Shown: piece by piece, positions 11,364-23,534 of the stretch
How the letters are laid out: the number at the start of each line of letters is the position of its first letter
How positions within the stretch are numbered: the stretch's first letter is position 1
Source of the DNA: Zoroaster sp. YZ-2022
Taxonomy: Eukaryota; Echinodermata; Asteroidea; Forcipulatida; Zoroasteridae
DNA: 64,000 nucleotides
Assembly (NCBI GenBank): GCA_029582265.1
Contig: CM055831.1
Location: forward strand, 27,776,189-27,840,188
Reading direction: 5' to 3'
The notes under the pieces: generated by a model
The model's database searches: none
Seen by the model: the letters and a program-made list of their open reading frames with translations, nothing else
What the model was told of the DNA's origin: nothing
Program-made: the position numbers and the translations under genes

Positions 11364-12210
11364 TTAAGTCTTACTTATCCTCCTCACCATGCAAAGCTAC
11401 AGTTTTACCTATAATGTGATGTAATCCAACATGCTGACTGGCAATCTACCTTGTCATCATCATAATGGTGAAATGTCCTCTTTAAAGATATATTACCCAA
11501 ACATACCAATGTAGAATACTGATATCAATGTCCATATAAATTAATGCCTTGTATCATTTATTATTAATGTTTGACATGACAAGAGATACCAAAACATAAC
11601 AATTCATTGCCAATGAAGTCTTTACTTTGCTTCAAGAACCAACTCAAATGAATAATTGATTTAGATGTTTTGCCTTCACCAATTTAGCTATTAGTAAGCA
11701 CTTCTCCAGAGTTTTAATAAAGAAATCCATATGAACTAATAAATGAATTTATGACGGGGCTAGCTATTAATTCATTTAAAAAACAAACCTCTGATGATTT
11801 GTTATGTTTCATTTGTAATTATTGAGTATTTGGTTGCCTTTCTATCGGGAAAATACATTCTTATTTATTTTCAAATTAAAAGGGAAGTTGCCAGGAATCT
11901 TTGGGTAGTGCATCTTTAAAGAGGAGTTCCCTGTTTGCTTTTGACATTGTCTGTTGATTTGTAAATGTTACTCTTTAATTATTCATATGTCAATATCTTG
12001 TCAATACTTTCTTTGTTTTTCACTGATGGTCATCCATTGTTTACCAATCACCAGTTGACAAAGAAACCTGAATTGGACATAGCAAAAGAAAGGTCTATAC
12101 CCTCTCTTTTCCCCCTCTGGATCCACCCTTGTACAGAGTTGCATAATGGAAAAGGTTATATTCTACACCTGAGCTGCTGTATACAAGTCCTGGCGTTTTC
12201 TTCCTCTTAC
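11364..12210. other. AT-rich duplicated sequence without a recognised gene
   Basis: No recognised feature. It is conserved in copy 2 (33170-34010) with many small indels. Confidence 0.5.
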
Positions 12211-12319
12211 CTTTTGTTGGAGCATCCTGAGCTGATCTCTTGGTTGAGGATGTTTCTTGCTGAACTGTTTCTTGTTGACCTCTGATCTGGTCAATTAGAA
12301 GGGTTGTCATGCTGTCAAC
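12211..12319 (-). CDS. candidate internal exon, unknown product (copy 1)
   Basis: On the minus strand a pyrimidine-rich acceptor ending CTCCCAG precedes GTTGACAGCATG, and a donor AAAAG|GTAAGAGG follows. The 109-base exon reads VDSMTTLLIDQIRGQQETVQ, then a polar Ser/Thr/Lys-rich tail. The same exon with both splice sites is present in copy 2 (34011-34122), where one small insertion shifts the frame. No domain is recognised. It could belong to the same gene as the other minus-strand candidate exons of the segment. This is inference from splice sites and conservation only. Confidence 0.4.
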
Positions 12320-13863
12320 CTGGGAGGAAATAAAATGAATAGTGCATTCTTGATACACTGTTTGTAAAATGTCATCATGTGCATGAATACTAAGTGACAA
12401 TCAAGAATTGTATATAACAAATTGACCAGTTAATGTTTCATTTGGGAAACAAGTTGTAATCTCATTCACAGTTTCTAACCAAAGCACTGAGGTTTCTAGA
12501 AATCATTCTGTCCCATTCCAAACAGAAAGTACCTTCAGGAAACCCATGACTCTTAATATCATAAATAAACAACTAAGTCAACATAATAATTTGTAAAATT
12601 ACAAAAGAACTTCATTGTCTTGATTCGTTCACTTTTCAACATATATGATTGTACACTTTTAAAAATAAGCTTTCATAATTAGCTTTATACATTATATTGA
12701 ACACTTTTGCAAATGATAATCTTCATCAATTATTGTAATAAGCAATTGTGTACATTGCAATGAACAAACTGTTTTTAAAGTTTTCATGTCCCAAGTCCAA
12801 TAACTTCCCAATGGCAGATCCAGGGGTGTGAGGGCATTGGTGGGGGAAGCCCCTCCTCGCTGCTTTGGGTATTTTGTCATGTAATTATACCGTGTAGAAG
12901 TTGGTTGATATAAATACTAAGCACCTGTACATTATCTATATATATGAGCATGATTCCATGTGGATCCAGTCATCTTGTAGAGTCTTCAATGAGGAGTAAT
13001 GACCTTCATTATACTGTCATTTATTTAGTTGCTATACAGTTCATTATACTCATGTGCATCACCAGGGAGGTTTTGAAGGATGTGAATAAACCTCCTTCTA
13101 GATTCCGATTCTATGTTTTAATGAAGAAGCAAAGATACCACTTGCTTTTTTCCTAAAAAACAAAAAAACAAAAAATTTGTGTGATAATGTGAACATTTGA
13201 ATACATTTACAAATGTTCAACTCATAATGAAATTCCTGGTGACACGCATGATACTATGTAATGTTTATATTCCAGAAGTCTTGTGTACTTTATCGAATTG
13301 TTGGAATCTAATGCACCTTCTTAGCATAAGGTCAATCCAATTCTATTTCTGAATGAATGTATTTGTACAGGAGAGTTACACTTTTTGCTAAATTTCTTCT
13401 ACAAGTTTGCTTACTTTCAAAGATCTGCATTTATCAACCAACCTGTGAAAGTTTTCAGCTTAATGAGGTTGTGTCTTTAATTATCAAAATAGTGAAAATA
13501 CTTGCTTTAAATTGTTTGTATTTATTATAATTTTCTGTCTGATTCAGTCAGAAATTCAGTCAAAAAAAAATCAAATCATCCAATTTGACATGTTTTATAT
13601 GATAGTTCCTCAGACAGAAACAGAACGCTTGCGCAAACTTTTTCCTGACTAGACACCGGGCTAGGTCAGAGTGTATTTTGTTACAAACCAGCCTCCCACA
13701 AATTTTCCACTAGCCCGACCATTTACACCACACGGGAAACTGACTGGGTATATTTAGAAAGATGAGTCATCTGATTCACGTCTTCATCCACGTCAGGAGT
13801 TATATCTGTGTTTCTCCTTCTCTGATTCATCTTCATCCATGTCAGGAGTTACTGTGTTTCTCC
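12320..13863. other. AT-rich duplicated sequence
   Basis: No gene recognised. A short stretch at 12812-12862 (GGCAGATCCAGGGGTG) resembles ends of widespread miniature DNA transposons, but no second end was found. The corresponding copy 2 region is 34123-35640. Confidence 0.4.
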
Positions 13864-14119
13864 TCACTCCTCCTTGTCCTGCTGCTCCTCCTCCTCACTC
13901 TTCAGATGAGTCGACATCTTCATCAGATGATACATAGTACATATGGTCGTTATTGACGGGATCCTTAGGTACATAGATACTACCGCCATAACTGTTCCAC
14001 AGGTCAATTGCTGGTGTGGGATCAAAGTCTTGTATTTGTGATGCATGGACCATCACCTTTGGATTGCTAACATTGATAAATCTCCACATTGTTGCAATAA
14101 ATGGGACTAGAGCCCACAC
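13864..14119 (-). CDS. candidate exon with an acidic tail, unknown product (copy 1)
   Basis: On the minus strand the reading begins FIATMWRFINVSNPKVMV, passes QDFDPTPAIDLWNSYGG, and ends in an acidic Ser/Asp/Glu run starting YVSSDEDVDSSEE. Copy 2 (35640-35890) preserves the same words in shifting frames. The DFDPTPAIDLW stretch vaguely resembles C-terminal ends of some hAT-derived proteins, but I cannot support that. The GAGGAG-rich tail is low complexity. It is either a coding exon of the same unknown minus-strand gene or a decayed transposon fragment. Confidence 0.35.
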
Positions 14120-15688
14120 TATTCACTTGATATTAACGTCACGTTGAAAGGATTTTTGGTCATAACAAGAAGGAAACTTTTATGATGACGATAGCGGAGG
14201 AGTAAAGATGTGTAACTGGCAGGCTAGCTCTCGGCTGCATCAGCACATCATTGACTTGTAACAATGTGTCTAAACAACGTCCTTTCAACCAGCCGAAGCC
14301 ACAGTCGCAATTCGGTACGTCATGCATGGTGCGGTTCCCCGGACGCAAACACTAATCACGTAAGAGCGTCGGGTACCATTGATTCAGTGAAGTCGTGGGC
14401 TTAGCAATGCACTGTGTGATGTTGTGCATGTCGTATGTGTACTGTAACGTCATTTGTATGCCCATGCAAACACGCTCGTCCCGCAAGCTCTCGACATGCT
14501 CCCGATAAATGTTGTTGTTGGTAGGTCATGCTAACGTCGAAGCCAAAGCCCATGAGTCAGTAATGAGTAATGACTGACAAAATTAACGACAATTAACACT
14601 CCAACGTTGAAGTTTATTTTGTTTTTATTCACATATTATTAAAAATCAAATATCACATAACAGCTAAGAAAATTACAAAGTTAAGTTGTTAATTTTTACT
14701 AGCCAGCGGCGAGCTACCAGAAGCAAGTTTGACATTAGCCACCAGCACTCTTGACTAGTGTTTGTACACCGAGCCAGTATCTCGTCTAAATCGAGCCCTG
14801 CAGAAATATTTAAAAGAGATGTTTGATTCCATCATCAACTTTACACCAAGTACATTATATGTAAACTGTGTGTAACACTCCCCTTTAAGCAAATTATTAT
14901 TGTGTTGGTAATTCCACTGATTTGTCCATTCCTCAATGGAGTAACTAAATTTCAAGCCACTGAAAACCTCAAACTTGTGACTACAATGTTTCTTTGCTGA
15001 TGAATTTCAACATAAATATTCATTTGCAAGACTTTCAAGGACATTTGTTTCACAATCTCTCCTTTAATTACTGGTATATCATCTAGAAGACTTTTGGTTT
15101 ATTGACTATTATTGTCGATTGTTGATTAGTTCAATTTAGTTTCAATAAGATTTAATTTACTTGTCATTCATATTGCAATCCATAAAGCTCTCTCTGCATG
15201 TACATAGATATAATCAAAATAAAATATTGTACCAATCTAATTTTGTGAATAAAATAAATGATGTGAATAAATCATATCTATGAATGTATAACATTAAATC
15301 GATTTTCATTTCTTTTGGTTGTATATCGTGGGTTTATCCGGGGAGGGGCGGGGGGGCAGGGGCACAAAACATTTTATTACTGGTTCACCATCAGCAAGGT
15401 ATTTCTTGAATTACACAAATTTGTACTAAAATTTTACAGCCTTCCTCCCCTTCAAAGACAAATTGAGATCATCCACTTTTTTATTCCCGAAAGCAGAGCT
15501 GGTTAAAAAAATCTAATATCAGCTCTTATCTTTTTTACGGTAGAATGAGGATATTTGTCTAAGAACTAAACTTTCCCTGAAATGACCTTTTGCAAACTGA
15601 TTGAAACTGTCAACTCAGTGATTCTTAATCCTCAGAAGAAGCACACAAATATTGAACATGCTTACCATCCAAGTATCACGAAACTTAC
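14120..15688. other. duplicated sequence without a recognised gene
   Basis: A less AT-rich, CpG-containing stretch at 14200-14540 is conserved in copy 2 (about 35940-36250) and could be a promoter region. The remainder is AT-rich with no recognised feature. Confidence 0.35.
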
Positions 15689-15775
15689 CATTAACTTTTA
15701 CAAAAAATCCTGACACAGAGTTGACACATCCTGTACAACGAGCTAAAACACCATCTGATGTTCTCATGGTCATTG
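15689..15775 (-). CDS. candidate 87-base exon, unknown product (copy 1)
   Basis: On the minus strand a good acceptor (CCCTCTTTCTGTCAG) precedes CAATGACCATGAG, and the donor AATG|GTAAGTTTC follows. The exon is a multiple of three and open, reading MTMRTSDGVLARCTGC then VNSVSGFFVKVN. Copy 2 keeps the splice signals (about 37340-37430) but has small indels. The Cys pair is not enough to call a domain. Confidence 0.35.
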
Positions 15776-16008
15776 CTGACAGAAAGAGGGCAGCATGCTA
15801 CAACATTGAAGCTATCATGTTATTCAGACTACCCAACCAGAATGATCTGTAGGAAGATTGTTTCAAAAGAATTTAAATATCGTTAGATTCAAGCCAATAA
15901 AGACAATGTTTTTCATGACCATGAGATCAAGTTAGAGAGTATTAACATAATCACACTAAATTTTTGCATGACTCCTACCTTAAAAGAGGCAGTACTTATC
16001 GACACAAT

Positions 16009-16181
16009 CAACAGGGCATGGAAACAGAAGTGCTTGTTGTAGATAAACTCATTGACTGAAAATAATATCCCATATGATAAGGGTGATAATACCGTTGCTG
16101 CTGCGATAAAGCCAGCCAGTAATTTTCAGTCAATGCGTTGGTCATCTTAAACTAGGACACCAGATTTCCCATGCCCTGTTG
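16009..16181. mobile_element. 173-bp miniature element with CAACAGGGCATGG ends
   Basis: It begins CAACAGGGCATGG and ends CCATGCCCTGTTG, a 13-bp terminal inverted repeat. The interior has a shared core (AATAATATCC, GATAAGG, CAGTAATTTTCAGTCA). Sister copies are at 17214-17384, 37648-37802 and 39337-39497. Superfamily not determined. Confidence 0.75.
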
Positions 16182-17213
16182 GCATCTACTCTGAACTCAA
16201 AACATGAAAGTTTAACATTACTGTATCCAATATTAGAAATATTAGAAATATTTAATTGAAAACATGACAATTGGATTCAAAATTCAATGCATGAGTGTTG
16301 ATCACAGGATGAAAGACAGATTGTGTCACAGCCACAGGGGATAAAAAACCCAGCAAACCATAGTAGTGTGTCTTAATTGCCCCATATGGCCACAACCCCA
16401 GGGGTATTTATCCTGAGGTCAAGACAAAGTGTCACTCCATTTATTCCCATTCATGAATGCTCTCCTGATTTTGTTGTAAAAATAAAAAACTTTGTTGCAA
16501 AAACTGGAATAATTTGGCATCCAGAAACACTACAGATGCAGCTGGTGCATCTCAAATGAACTTTGCACCAAATGTTTAAAGGAAGGGCTACAGCATTAGC
16601 GTGACATGACATGAACACAACATGACCAAATTATGTATATGACAGCTAACTTGAAATATAAATTATATCTCAAGGAATGCTTGCATTAAAATAAATTGAA
16701 CAAAATAGAACATTTACTGCAATGTTTTCTGTAAAACTGTTTTTTCTTAAAGTTTTTCTCAAGACTGGACTCTACATTGAACTGAAACTGGTTGAGTCAA
16801 GTACATCTTGGTGATACAAAAAGAGAAAATGCATCCTTGTAGAAGTAGTGAATACAACAACATTAAGACTGGTCTTAAAAGCAACCGTGTGATCAGTCAT
16901 CTCAACCTAATCAGAATTCCTAAACCTAGTCTAAATGCCTCTGGAGTCATTTATGAATTTTTCCAATTTTCAAGGCCAACTAAACCAATTCAACTAAAAC
17001 AAAGTCTCTTCTTTCCTGAAGCTAAGGATACTAATAATTTATGACCTTCTCCCTGTCTCATCCTCCTCAACGTTCCTGCTAATCCCCATCATTTCAAATG
17101 AGATACTCCCAGTATCATTGTCCTGGAGTGCATGACTACAGCATTTCTTAAAATCACAAACTACTTCTGACAGTTTCATTCTTAATTAAAGGGACAATAT
17201 ATCATCCACTGAT

Positions 17214-17384
17214 CAACAGGGAATGGAGATCTGAGTGCTAGTTTTAGATTAACTCAGTGACTGTAAAATAATATCCACATGATAAGGTCATGTATGTACT
17301 GTTGCTTAACTGCATAAATGAATCAGTAATTTTCAGTCACTGTGTTCATCTTAAGCAAGAACTTACTGATTCCATGCCCTGTTG
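17214..17384. mobile_element. second copy of the CAACAGGG miniature element
   Basis: Same termini with small changes (CAACAGGGAATGG and CCATGCCCTGTTG) and the same interior core as the copy at 16009. The two are in the same orientation 1.2 kb apart, and the pair was duplicated together with the segment. Confidence 0.7.
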
Positions 17385-17689
17385 AAAAATCTGCTTTGAT
17401 CATGGCGATACTGTCCTTTAACAAAAATTCGAGGAAGAAACAAATATTAATTACAAATTCAATATCTGGAATTTTCATTTTAAAAATAAGAAGTACATTT
17501 TACCACTAAATCTATCACAGTGAATTGGTGACATCACAGAACCCAAATATTGGTCAATATCAACATTTGAGAATGAAATAACTCACATTTGAGTCATGTT
17601 TATTATATTAATAAAATGATCTATGATTATATTGAGCATAGTTCCTATAGCTCCCATAGAGTAAAGGAGTCAATGATGTAAGGGTGTGG

Positions 17690-17890
17690 GGCAATGGGTT
17701 TAAATGGGACCTGAATTTATCACACTGCTCCTGAGGATTGTTGGACCAGGGGAATTTATAACAATGCAACTGGATTTAGCAACTCCTGACCGCTGTGGAG
17801 AGCCTGAGCAATGCTGGGCAGTGGTCAGAGCTCTACGAACATTTCAAGGAATCCAGTCTCCACCAATGTGTCTCAGTGTTTCAACAAGGG
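17690..17890 (-). CDS. candidate coding stretch with weak CARD resemblance (copy 1)
   Basis: The minus strand reads LVETLRHIGGDW, then (one shift later) RALTTAQHC and, in copy 2 (42131-42325), QALIGQELLNQLHYYKF. The pattern of a Leu-rich helix, a Gly-Asp-Trp turn, then an ALxxAxH helix and a Leu-rich helix recalls the second half of CARD (death-fold) domains. This is a weak pattern judgement. The frame breaks in both copies. Confidence 0.22.
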
Positions 17891-18006
17891 CTTTGGTTAT
17901 TATTTGACAGAGAGTCACTAGTATTGAGTCATGAATAGTGCAGTTATCAACAGTGGTAAAAGTCAGAGGAGAGAAGTTGAGTATTTGTACATGTTGTATT
18001 AACAAA

Positions 18007-18255
18007 AGTGTGAGTATAATCATATATGGACCTTATCTATGGTATAATCTATGAGATACTATCCTGTAGATTATACTCACACTTTACAACACAAGCAGGA
18101 TACAATATACAGATATAACATGGTTTGAGGGTGGACAGTCGATATTAGCTCCCCGAGGTATTGGAAGTTGATAAACTGGTTCCGAGGCGTCCGAGGTTCC
18201 ATTCTCAACTACCGAGAGCTAATATCACTGTCCTGGCTAAACCATGTTATATCTG
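18007..18255. repeat. two adjacent hairpins
   Basis: AGTGTGAGTATAATC (18007-18021) is exactly inverted at 18069-18083. Next to it CAGATATAACATGGTTT (18110-18126) is exactly inverted at 18239-18255, with a second inner pair (GATATTAGCTC at 18141-18151 and GAGCTAATATC at 18216-18226). The second structure is a 146-bp fold-back, probably a miniature transposon. Confidence 0.75.
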
Positions 18256-18258
18256 TTT

Positions 18259-18597
18259 TACTATACCTCATACATATTCAGTTGCCATTACAATAATAAG
18301 AAGCAAGGAAAAGGCAATATAACATCATTGAGCCTGAAAACAGCAATTGGCATTTACGTGTGCCGCCATCTTTTCATTGTGTAAGCTAGGCGATGTTCGC
18401 GTGTGTACTACACCGATGACTGTTCCCGATATTGCGTGGCTGGTTTAGTAGTTTAAACGATTGTCGTTAACCACTACACATTTACCCTTGCGTGAATACT
18501 CGCGGCGGTAAGCAGCCAAAATAGCATCTGTGCACGTGGCGGTGAATGGACCAGTGAGAATTCGGCTCTCGATCATGAATATGTATGAGGTATAGTA
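18259..18597. mobile_element. 340-bp miniature element with 22-bp perfect terminal inverted repeats
   Basis: TACTATACCTCATACATATT at 18259 and its exact complement at 18578-18597 form the ends; the match extends to 22 bp (18259-18280 and 18576-18597). It directly abuts the fold-back at 18110-18255. No coding sequence inside. Confidence 0.7.
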
Positions 18598-18779
18598 ATA
18601 TTATATACATCATGCAACACAGCTGAACTTTCACAATGAAGTTCAATATGCATACGTCATTGAGTCAAACAATTATGGTACACTGTATTCACTGTGTACT
18701 GTACATATCAGCCAGTGGACCTATGACCTAATGACTTTGTCACGTACTCTACCAGGAACTAAACTTTATTAGTCAAGCG

Positions 18780-18901
18780 CCATTTTGTTTGGGATCCGCC
18801 CTAACGTTACATGTAACAACATTTGCTCTGTCTTCAACAGAAAAATTGACTTAATTTTGTATTCAACTGGCTTCAATAAAACAAAGTAAAACCACTGTGA
18901 G
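18780..18901 (+). promoter_or_regulatory. probable non-coding first exon of the TRIM gene
   Basis: The stretch ends in CACTGTGAG|GTAAGC, a good splice donor at 18901/18902, and the next strong acceptor on this strand is TTATAAACAG at 20073-20082, 11 bases before the TRIM start codon. There is no ATG-led frame. The transcription start is unknown; 18780 is a placeholder. Confidence 0.35.
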
Positions 18902-20082
18902 GTAAGCTAACATTTGTCATGTTTGTTTAGATGTTTGGGTGACTTCTATGGACAGTGAATATAGTGATTATGATTTTGTTCATCTACTCAGCAGATTGAG
19001 TTTTACCATACGGTACTTCCACAAGGTTGTGGGATCACAAAACCCTGTAATGAATGTGGAACTCATTTTAGAAATTCTAATTCAGTGTATGATGTATTAT
19101 AAGAAATTGTCTTCTTGTTGAAACATATCTGTATGATACAAGTTAAATGATAGTTGAGACAAATCAGGTCCACAATACACACTAGAGATTAAAGATGTAT
19201 CGCTGTGTTTTATCAGCAATTTCCTTTTAGAAATAAAAAAAACGCTTTGAAATTTAAAAAACAACAGTTGTCCGCATCTTGGTATAGAAGTAAGAATTTA
19301 TGAGGGGACCTAACATCAATTAATTTTGGTACATATTTACTGTAAAACCAGGCGTTTTCCTTTCACAAGTAAAATAGCAATATAATTGCTGGAAATTGCT
19401 GTTAAAATACCAAATAACACTGGCCATGCATCTTTAAGCAGGAACGTTTGAAAATGTTTGGTAAAATTTGAAGAAAATAAGTTTTTTATATGAGATATTT
19501 ATTTAATATTGATTTGTTGTTGGTTCACTAAAGTTTTAAGAAATTAAATAAGACATCAACAATTCTTGTATGTATACCAATAGATGAAGTGAAAACCTAA
19601 TCATTGTAATGAATTGAGGACGTAACATTCAATTTCGGTTTTAATCATTCTGTCAATATATGTTTAACTGGATTTTTTGTTAGATGTCTGGTTTTAAAGT
19701 TCACAACTTTGGTGACCAAACACAATTTAAATCTCCAGTATTTTGTCAGTATGAGTACACAATACATCTTTAATATTAACCTTTAATAGATGACCAACAA
19801 CTAAATTATTGGTATGGAGGGATAAGCACCTCCCACGAAATGCCTTCCTTTTCGAAAATTGACATTGAAATTTGTTTTCGAAAACAAGACAAATAATTTG
19901 ATACTACAGTAAATATTGTTAAACAAGATTTATTGAAAAATTGTATCTCAAATGTAATTTGAAGCTTTTCTGAAAGTCAAATAACCTTTTAAACACTTTT
20001 GACAAACTTATTGTTGCATTACCTGATGTGAGCCTGATATTGAGTCTGATTTTGTTTCATTCCATACATCATTTATAAACAG
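18902..20082 (+). other. probable first intron of the TRIM gene
   Basis: AT-rich with no recognised repeat or gene, bounded by the donor at 18902 and the acceptor at 20082. Confidence 0.35.
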
Positions 20083-21380
20083 ATTCTATAGAAATGGCTA
20101 CTTCTAAACCAACATTGGGTTCAACTCTAGAGAAAATCAGCAAGGATCATCTTGAGTGCAGTATTTGCAAGAGGTGTACAGACAACCCAAAATACTGGAC
20201 TGTGACCACAGCTTCTGTGGCTGTTTAGATGAATACCACACTACCAAATACAAGGATACTGTCATGATTCCTTGTCCTTTGTGTCGACGGAGACACAACT
20301 TCCTACGATGGGTGTTCCAGGCCTCAAGACCAACTTCTATCTAATTGGTCTTGTTGAGAGATCACATTGCAACAGAAGTTGGTCAGCTCATCAGGCAACA
20401 CAAAAGCTTACCTGTGAATTATGCAATGAAATGAGGCTACATCATTGTCTAGACTGCCCAATGGATATTTGTGGAAACTGCTACAAAATGCACCAGAAAA
20501 TACCTGCATTGTCCAATCATACCATTGCTACTTTGGAAGACTTTAATCAGGAGAAGGTAGCAATAAAAGAGACAAAACAAAAACATCATCCAGAATGCCA
20601 AACCCATGAGGGTGAACTGGCATGGTTCTACTGTGTAACATGTGACAAGTTGATTTGCCAAAGTTGTACTGTCCTAGACCACTGTAAACCACAACATGAG
20701 TACATTGATTGCAACCAAGCCTCATCCACATATAAACAGTCATTGGCTCAATTCTTTACTCCCCTTGAAGGAGTTCTCAAGAAACTTGAACAATCTCTAG
20801 CAACTGCTTCAACAATGAAAGACAAACTGGGCATCACAGTTGAAAGAACTATGGCAGAGGTGAAGAACAGAGCTGATGAGATCAGGGCTGAGGTAACAGC
20901 TCAAGAAGTCGATCATTGATGAAATAAAAACTCCACAAAGATCATAACAACAAATTGGATGAATATGAGCAAACAGTGAGTGTAATCTCACAACAAATAA
21001 ATACAGCATTCACTGAAGACTGCCAAAGATGTCACCAACATTCATCAGATCCTGACTTCCTTTCACTCTATCCCACTATCAGCAAGGACTTGAAATTTCT
21101 CTGCAGTCAAAGTATTCCCAAAATTGATCATAAGCTTTGTCATCTGAGATTCAAGGAGAGTCAGAGGGTTGGTGATATCAATCTTGGCAAGGTGGAGCTG
21201 CAGGAACCCAAGTGGGAGCTGTGTGGTGAATTCAGTAAGAGGAAGTGGTCAGGAGGTGAATGGGACTTATGGTATCGTTACTTGTCAACCTGGCGATGAG
21301 ATTGCAGTGGCAGACCATGGTAACAAGAGGTAATCTACAGCACCAAGGGACATCAGAAAGAACCATTCCAATACAAGGAC
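20083..21380 (+). CDS. TRIM-NHL protein: RING, two B-boxes, coiled coil (exon, frame disrupted)
   Basis: This is the N-terminal half of a tripartite-motif protein, a family of RING-type ubiquitin ligases. The start codon at 20094 follows an acceptor (ATAAACAG) by 11 bases. The order is: RING finger from HLECSICK through ILDCDHSFCGCLDEY to IPCPLCRR (20147-20292, C3HC4); B-box 1 from CELCNEMRLHHCLDCPMDIC (20413); B-box 2 from HHPECQTHEGELAWFYC to CQSCTVLDHC (20584-20690); and a coiled coil to about 21110. The start of a beta-propeller follows (GTYGIVTCQPGDEIAVADHG at 21263-21322). The exon ends at the donor GTAAGT (21381). Indels break the frame near 20168, 20290, 20905, 20932, 21245, 21332 and 21356. 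This is either a recent pseudogene or a gene with a poor consensus sequence. Many marine invertebrates carry large families of such genes. Confidence 0.85.
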
Positions 21381-21855
21381 GTAAGTTTATTATGTACATT
21401 ATGCATTCAATAGGATGTAGTGTACAGTGCATCCTGTGTAAAAACAAGCCTGTGGTGCAATACATTTCATTTAAGTAATTTTTAAATTTTTACATCAAAT
21501 TCACAAAGCTACAAATCCATTAAAAAAACTTAAAAAATTACACAGTATAACAAAATATATATCAAGAGCGAACAACAGTGAAAAAGAAACAACAGCCCCA
21601 AATAAGGACAATACCTCTGTGGGATTGCAGAGTGAACTTAAAAGAGATATTCTAAACACTCTATAACACAAACTTTATTCGTTGTTATGACAATTGAAAT
21701 CATAATACCAACTAAAATATCATTTTACTCTCAATTATTTGGTTTTAAAACAAATGTCTAAAAACACATCGGTCCATGCGGCTTAATTATTCAGCCAATT
21801 TGCAGTAAGAACACATTGCTGTTTAAGTATGTAAATGCAACACATCAGTGGAGGT

Positions 21856-21986
21856 TCAATAAACATGGCATGGGTAGCAGCATAAAGGGTTGTTGTGTTT
21901 TCATATAGTCAGTCGTCTGCTAGTAACATCAATAAACATGGCATGGGTAGCAGCATAAAGGGTTGTTGTGTTTTCATATAGTCAGT
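21856..21986. repeat. two direct copies of a 58-bp sequence
   Basis: TCAATAAACATGGCATGGGT and the following 38 bases at 21856 recur identically from 21929, a period of 73 bases with a 15-base spacer. Confidence 0.85.
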
Positions 21987-22174
21987 ACTCCTTCAACTTC
22001 ATCTTTAATTTGGGAAATTCTGCTTAAGAGTTAAATTCAATTGTTTAATTTAATTAATAGACCAGAATTATCACCAGAGTGTGTCTGTTCTTCTGTGTTT
22101 CTAGCCAGAACTTTAAGGAATGCTTTCCAGTATCTCGAAGTGAAGTGCCACAGATTTCCAGCCGGCCATATAAG

Positions 22175-23484
22175 CACCGTCGATATATCGATATTACTCA
22201 ATTATTCGATATTGTTTTCATATCGATTTCACCGATAGCAATTTTTTAATCATATCGAAATATCGAAAATTTTGATATTGAGGAATCGAAAATATCAAAA
22301 TGCTTCAGATTATCGTCAAAATAAATCTCCCGATTGTGCTTTTACTTGGTGCTTAACGTTTGTTTAACGTGGTGAGAATAAAATATCGCGCAAATGCCGA
22401 GCGGCGACGCTTTGTGCGACGCTTTTAGGTGACCTCGTTCTGCCGATGAAAGGATACCGATGAATCGGATATCCATGTGCATGTACACAAAACGGGGTGA
22501 AATTTCATGTCATTTCAGTTTCCCTCATTTTTCGTGTAAAATTTTCCCCGGTCTTTGAAAAAAAAAAAGCCCAAATAAAATCTCAGCTCGAAAAGCCTTT
22601 CCAGAGAATGATTGATAGCTGCATTGTTCAAATTGCACAATGCATCTCTTGTTTGTTACAAAGTATCTATTTCGGGTTCAGCTACAGGCCAACGGACTTT
22701 GAGGACATGATCCCTCCCCCCTCCCCCCCCCCGGTATTTTAAATTGAGTGTTCTTTGCCGAAGATTACCGATGATATCTCAAACAATGAAATGAGCGGTT
22801 CCCGGCAAATAAATACTCGTTTGCTTTCATCACGGACCATTTATGCTTTCATGAATATGACGTTCCTACCACCGCAACTGGAATGATTGAGCCACATGTT
22901 TTTTCTTCTTTTTCTTTACTGTCAGTCACCCCAAACAAGGCCAAAAGCCACTAGAGTGTAAGGGTTACATTTGCGATAACATCCACCATTTAAGCAAGAT
23001 TACATTTGTTGATGTTTTTCTTAAACTTAATTAGATCGTAAGTTGGTGGGAAAACAATCAGCTGGAAGGTCGTTCCATTGTAATACTGTTCTAGGAAGAA
23101 GCTATCAAATGGAACTTACTCTTGATTTTGGGAGTCGAAGATGTGCATGTCACATTCAACGGTTGCCTAAATACTGTTGCTAGGGAGGCTCCACTGTGAT
23201 GTCTGAGACTGCTGGTTGCGCTGTAGCCAGAAATCTTGTATGGAGAGAGGTTGTGACTATTTTCTCACAGCCTGCAGGAAACTAGTAGCTCAAAAAATGC
23301 TGCCGCTTTCGAGAAATTTATGAAGGCATAGTTTGTCATGTGGATGCAGTTTCCATTTCCGTTAAATAATTTTTGTTTTTGTTTTGAATTTATGGTCTTT
23401 AACTTTTACATGGGATAATCGATATATCGAATATACTCGATATTGGATTTCGATATATCGATTATTGAAAATTTTGATATCGGT
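22175..23484. mobile_element. 1.3-kb hAT-like DNA element with CGATATATCG-rich ends
   Basis: The two ends are inverted repeats of about 100 bases built from TCGATATATCGA words (22180-22290 and 23415-23480). The outermost bases are CACCGTCGATAT on the left and, inverted, ACCGATATC on the right. The flanks CATATAAG (22167-22174) and CATAGAAG (23485-23492) agree in 7 of 8 bases, as an 8-bp target duplication would. No transposase is visible in the interior, so it is non-autonomous. Superfamily is inferred from the duplication length. Confidence 0.65.
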
Positions 23485-23534
23485 CATAGAAGCTTGACGA
23501 GATCTTTTATGTCAAACTCACTGGTCAAACTCAT

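Larger units (their letters stand above)
10049..18045 (+). repeat. segmental duplication, copy 1
   Basis: Directly repeated at 31875-42445 in the same orientation. The match can be followed base by base from AACGGATCGACGAC near 10076 (31912 in copy 2) to the end of copy 2 at the gap. Differences include many 1-5 base indels as well as substitutions. Copy 1 lacks the two transposons found in copy 2 and so keeps the unoccupied sites (near 17184-17192 and 17445-17455). It starts directly at the contig end. Confidence 0.9.
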
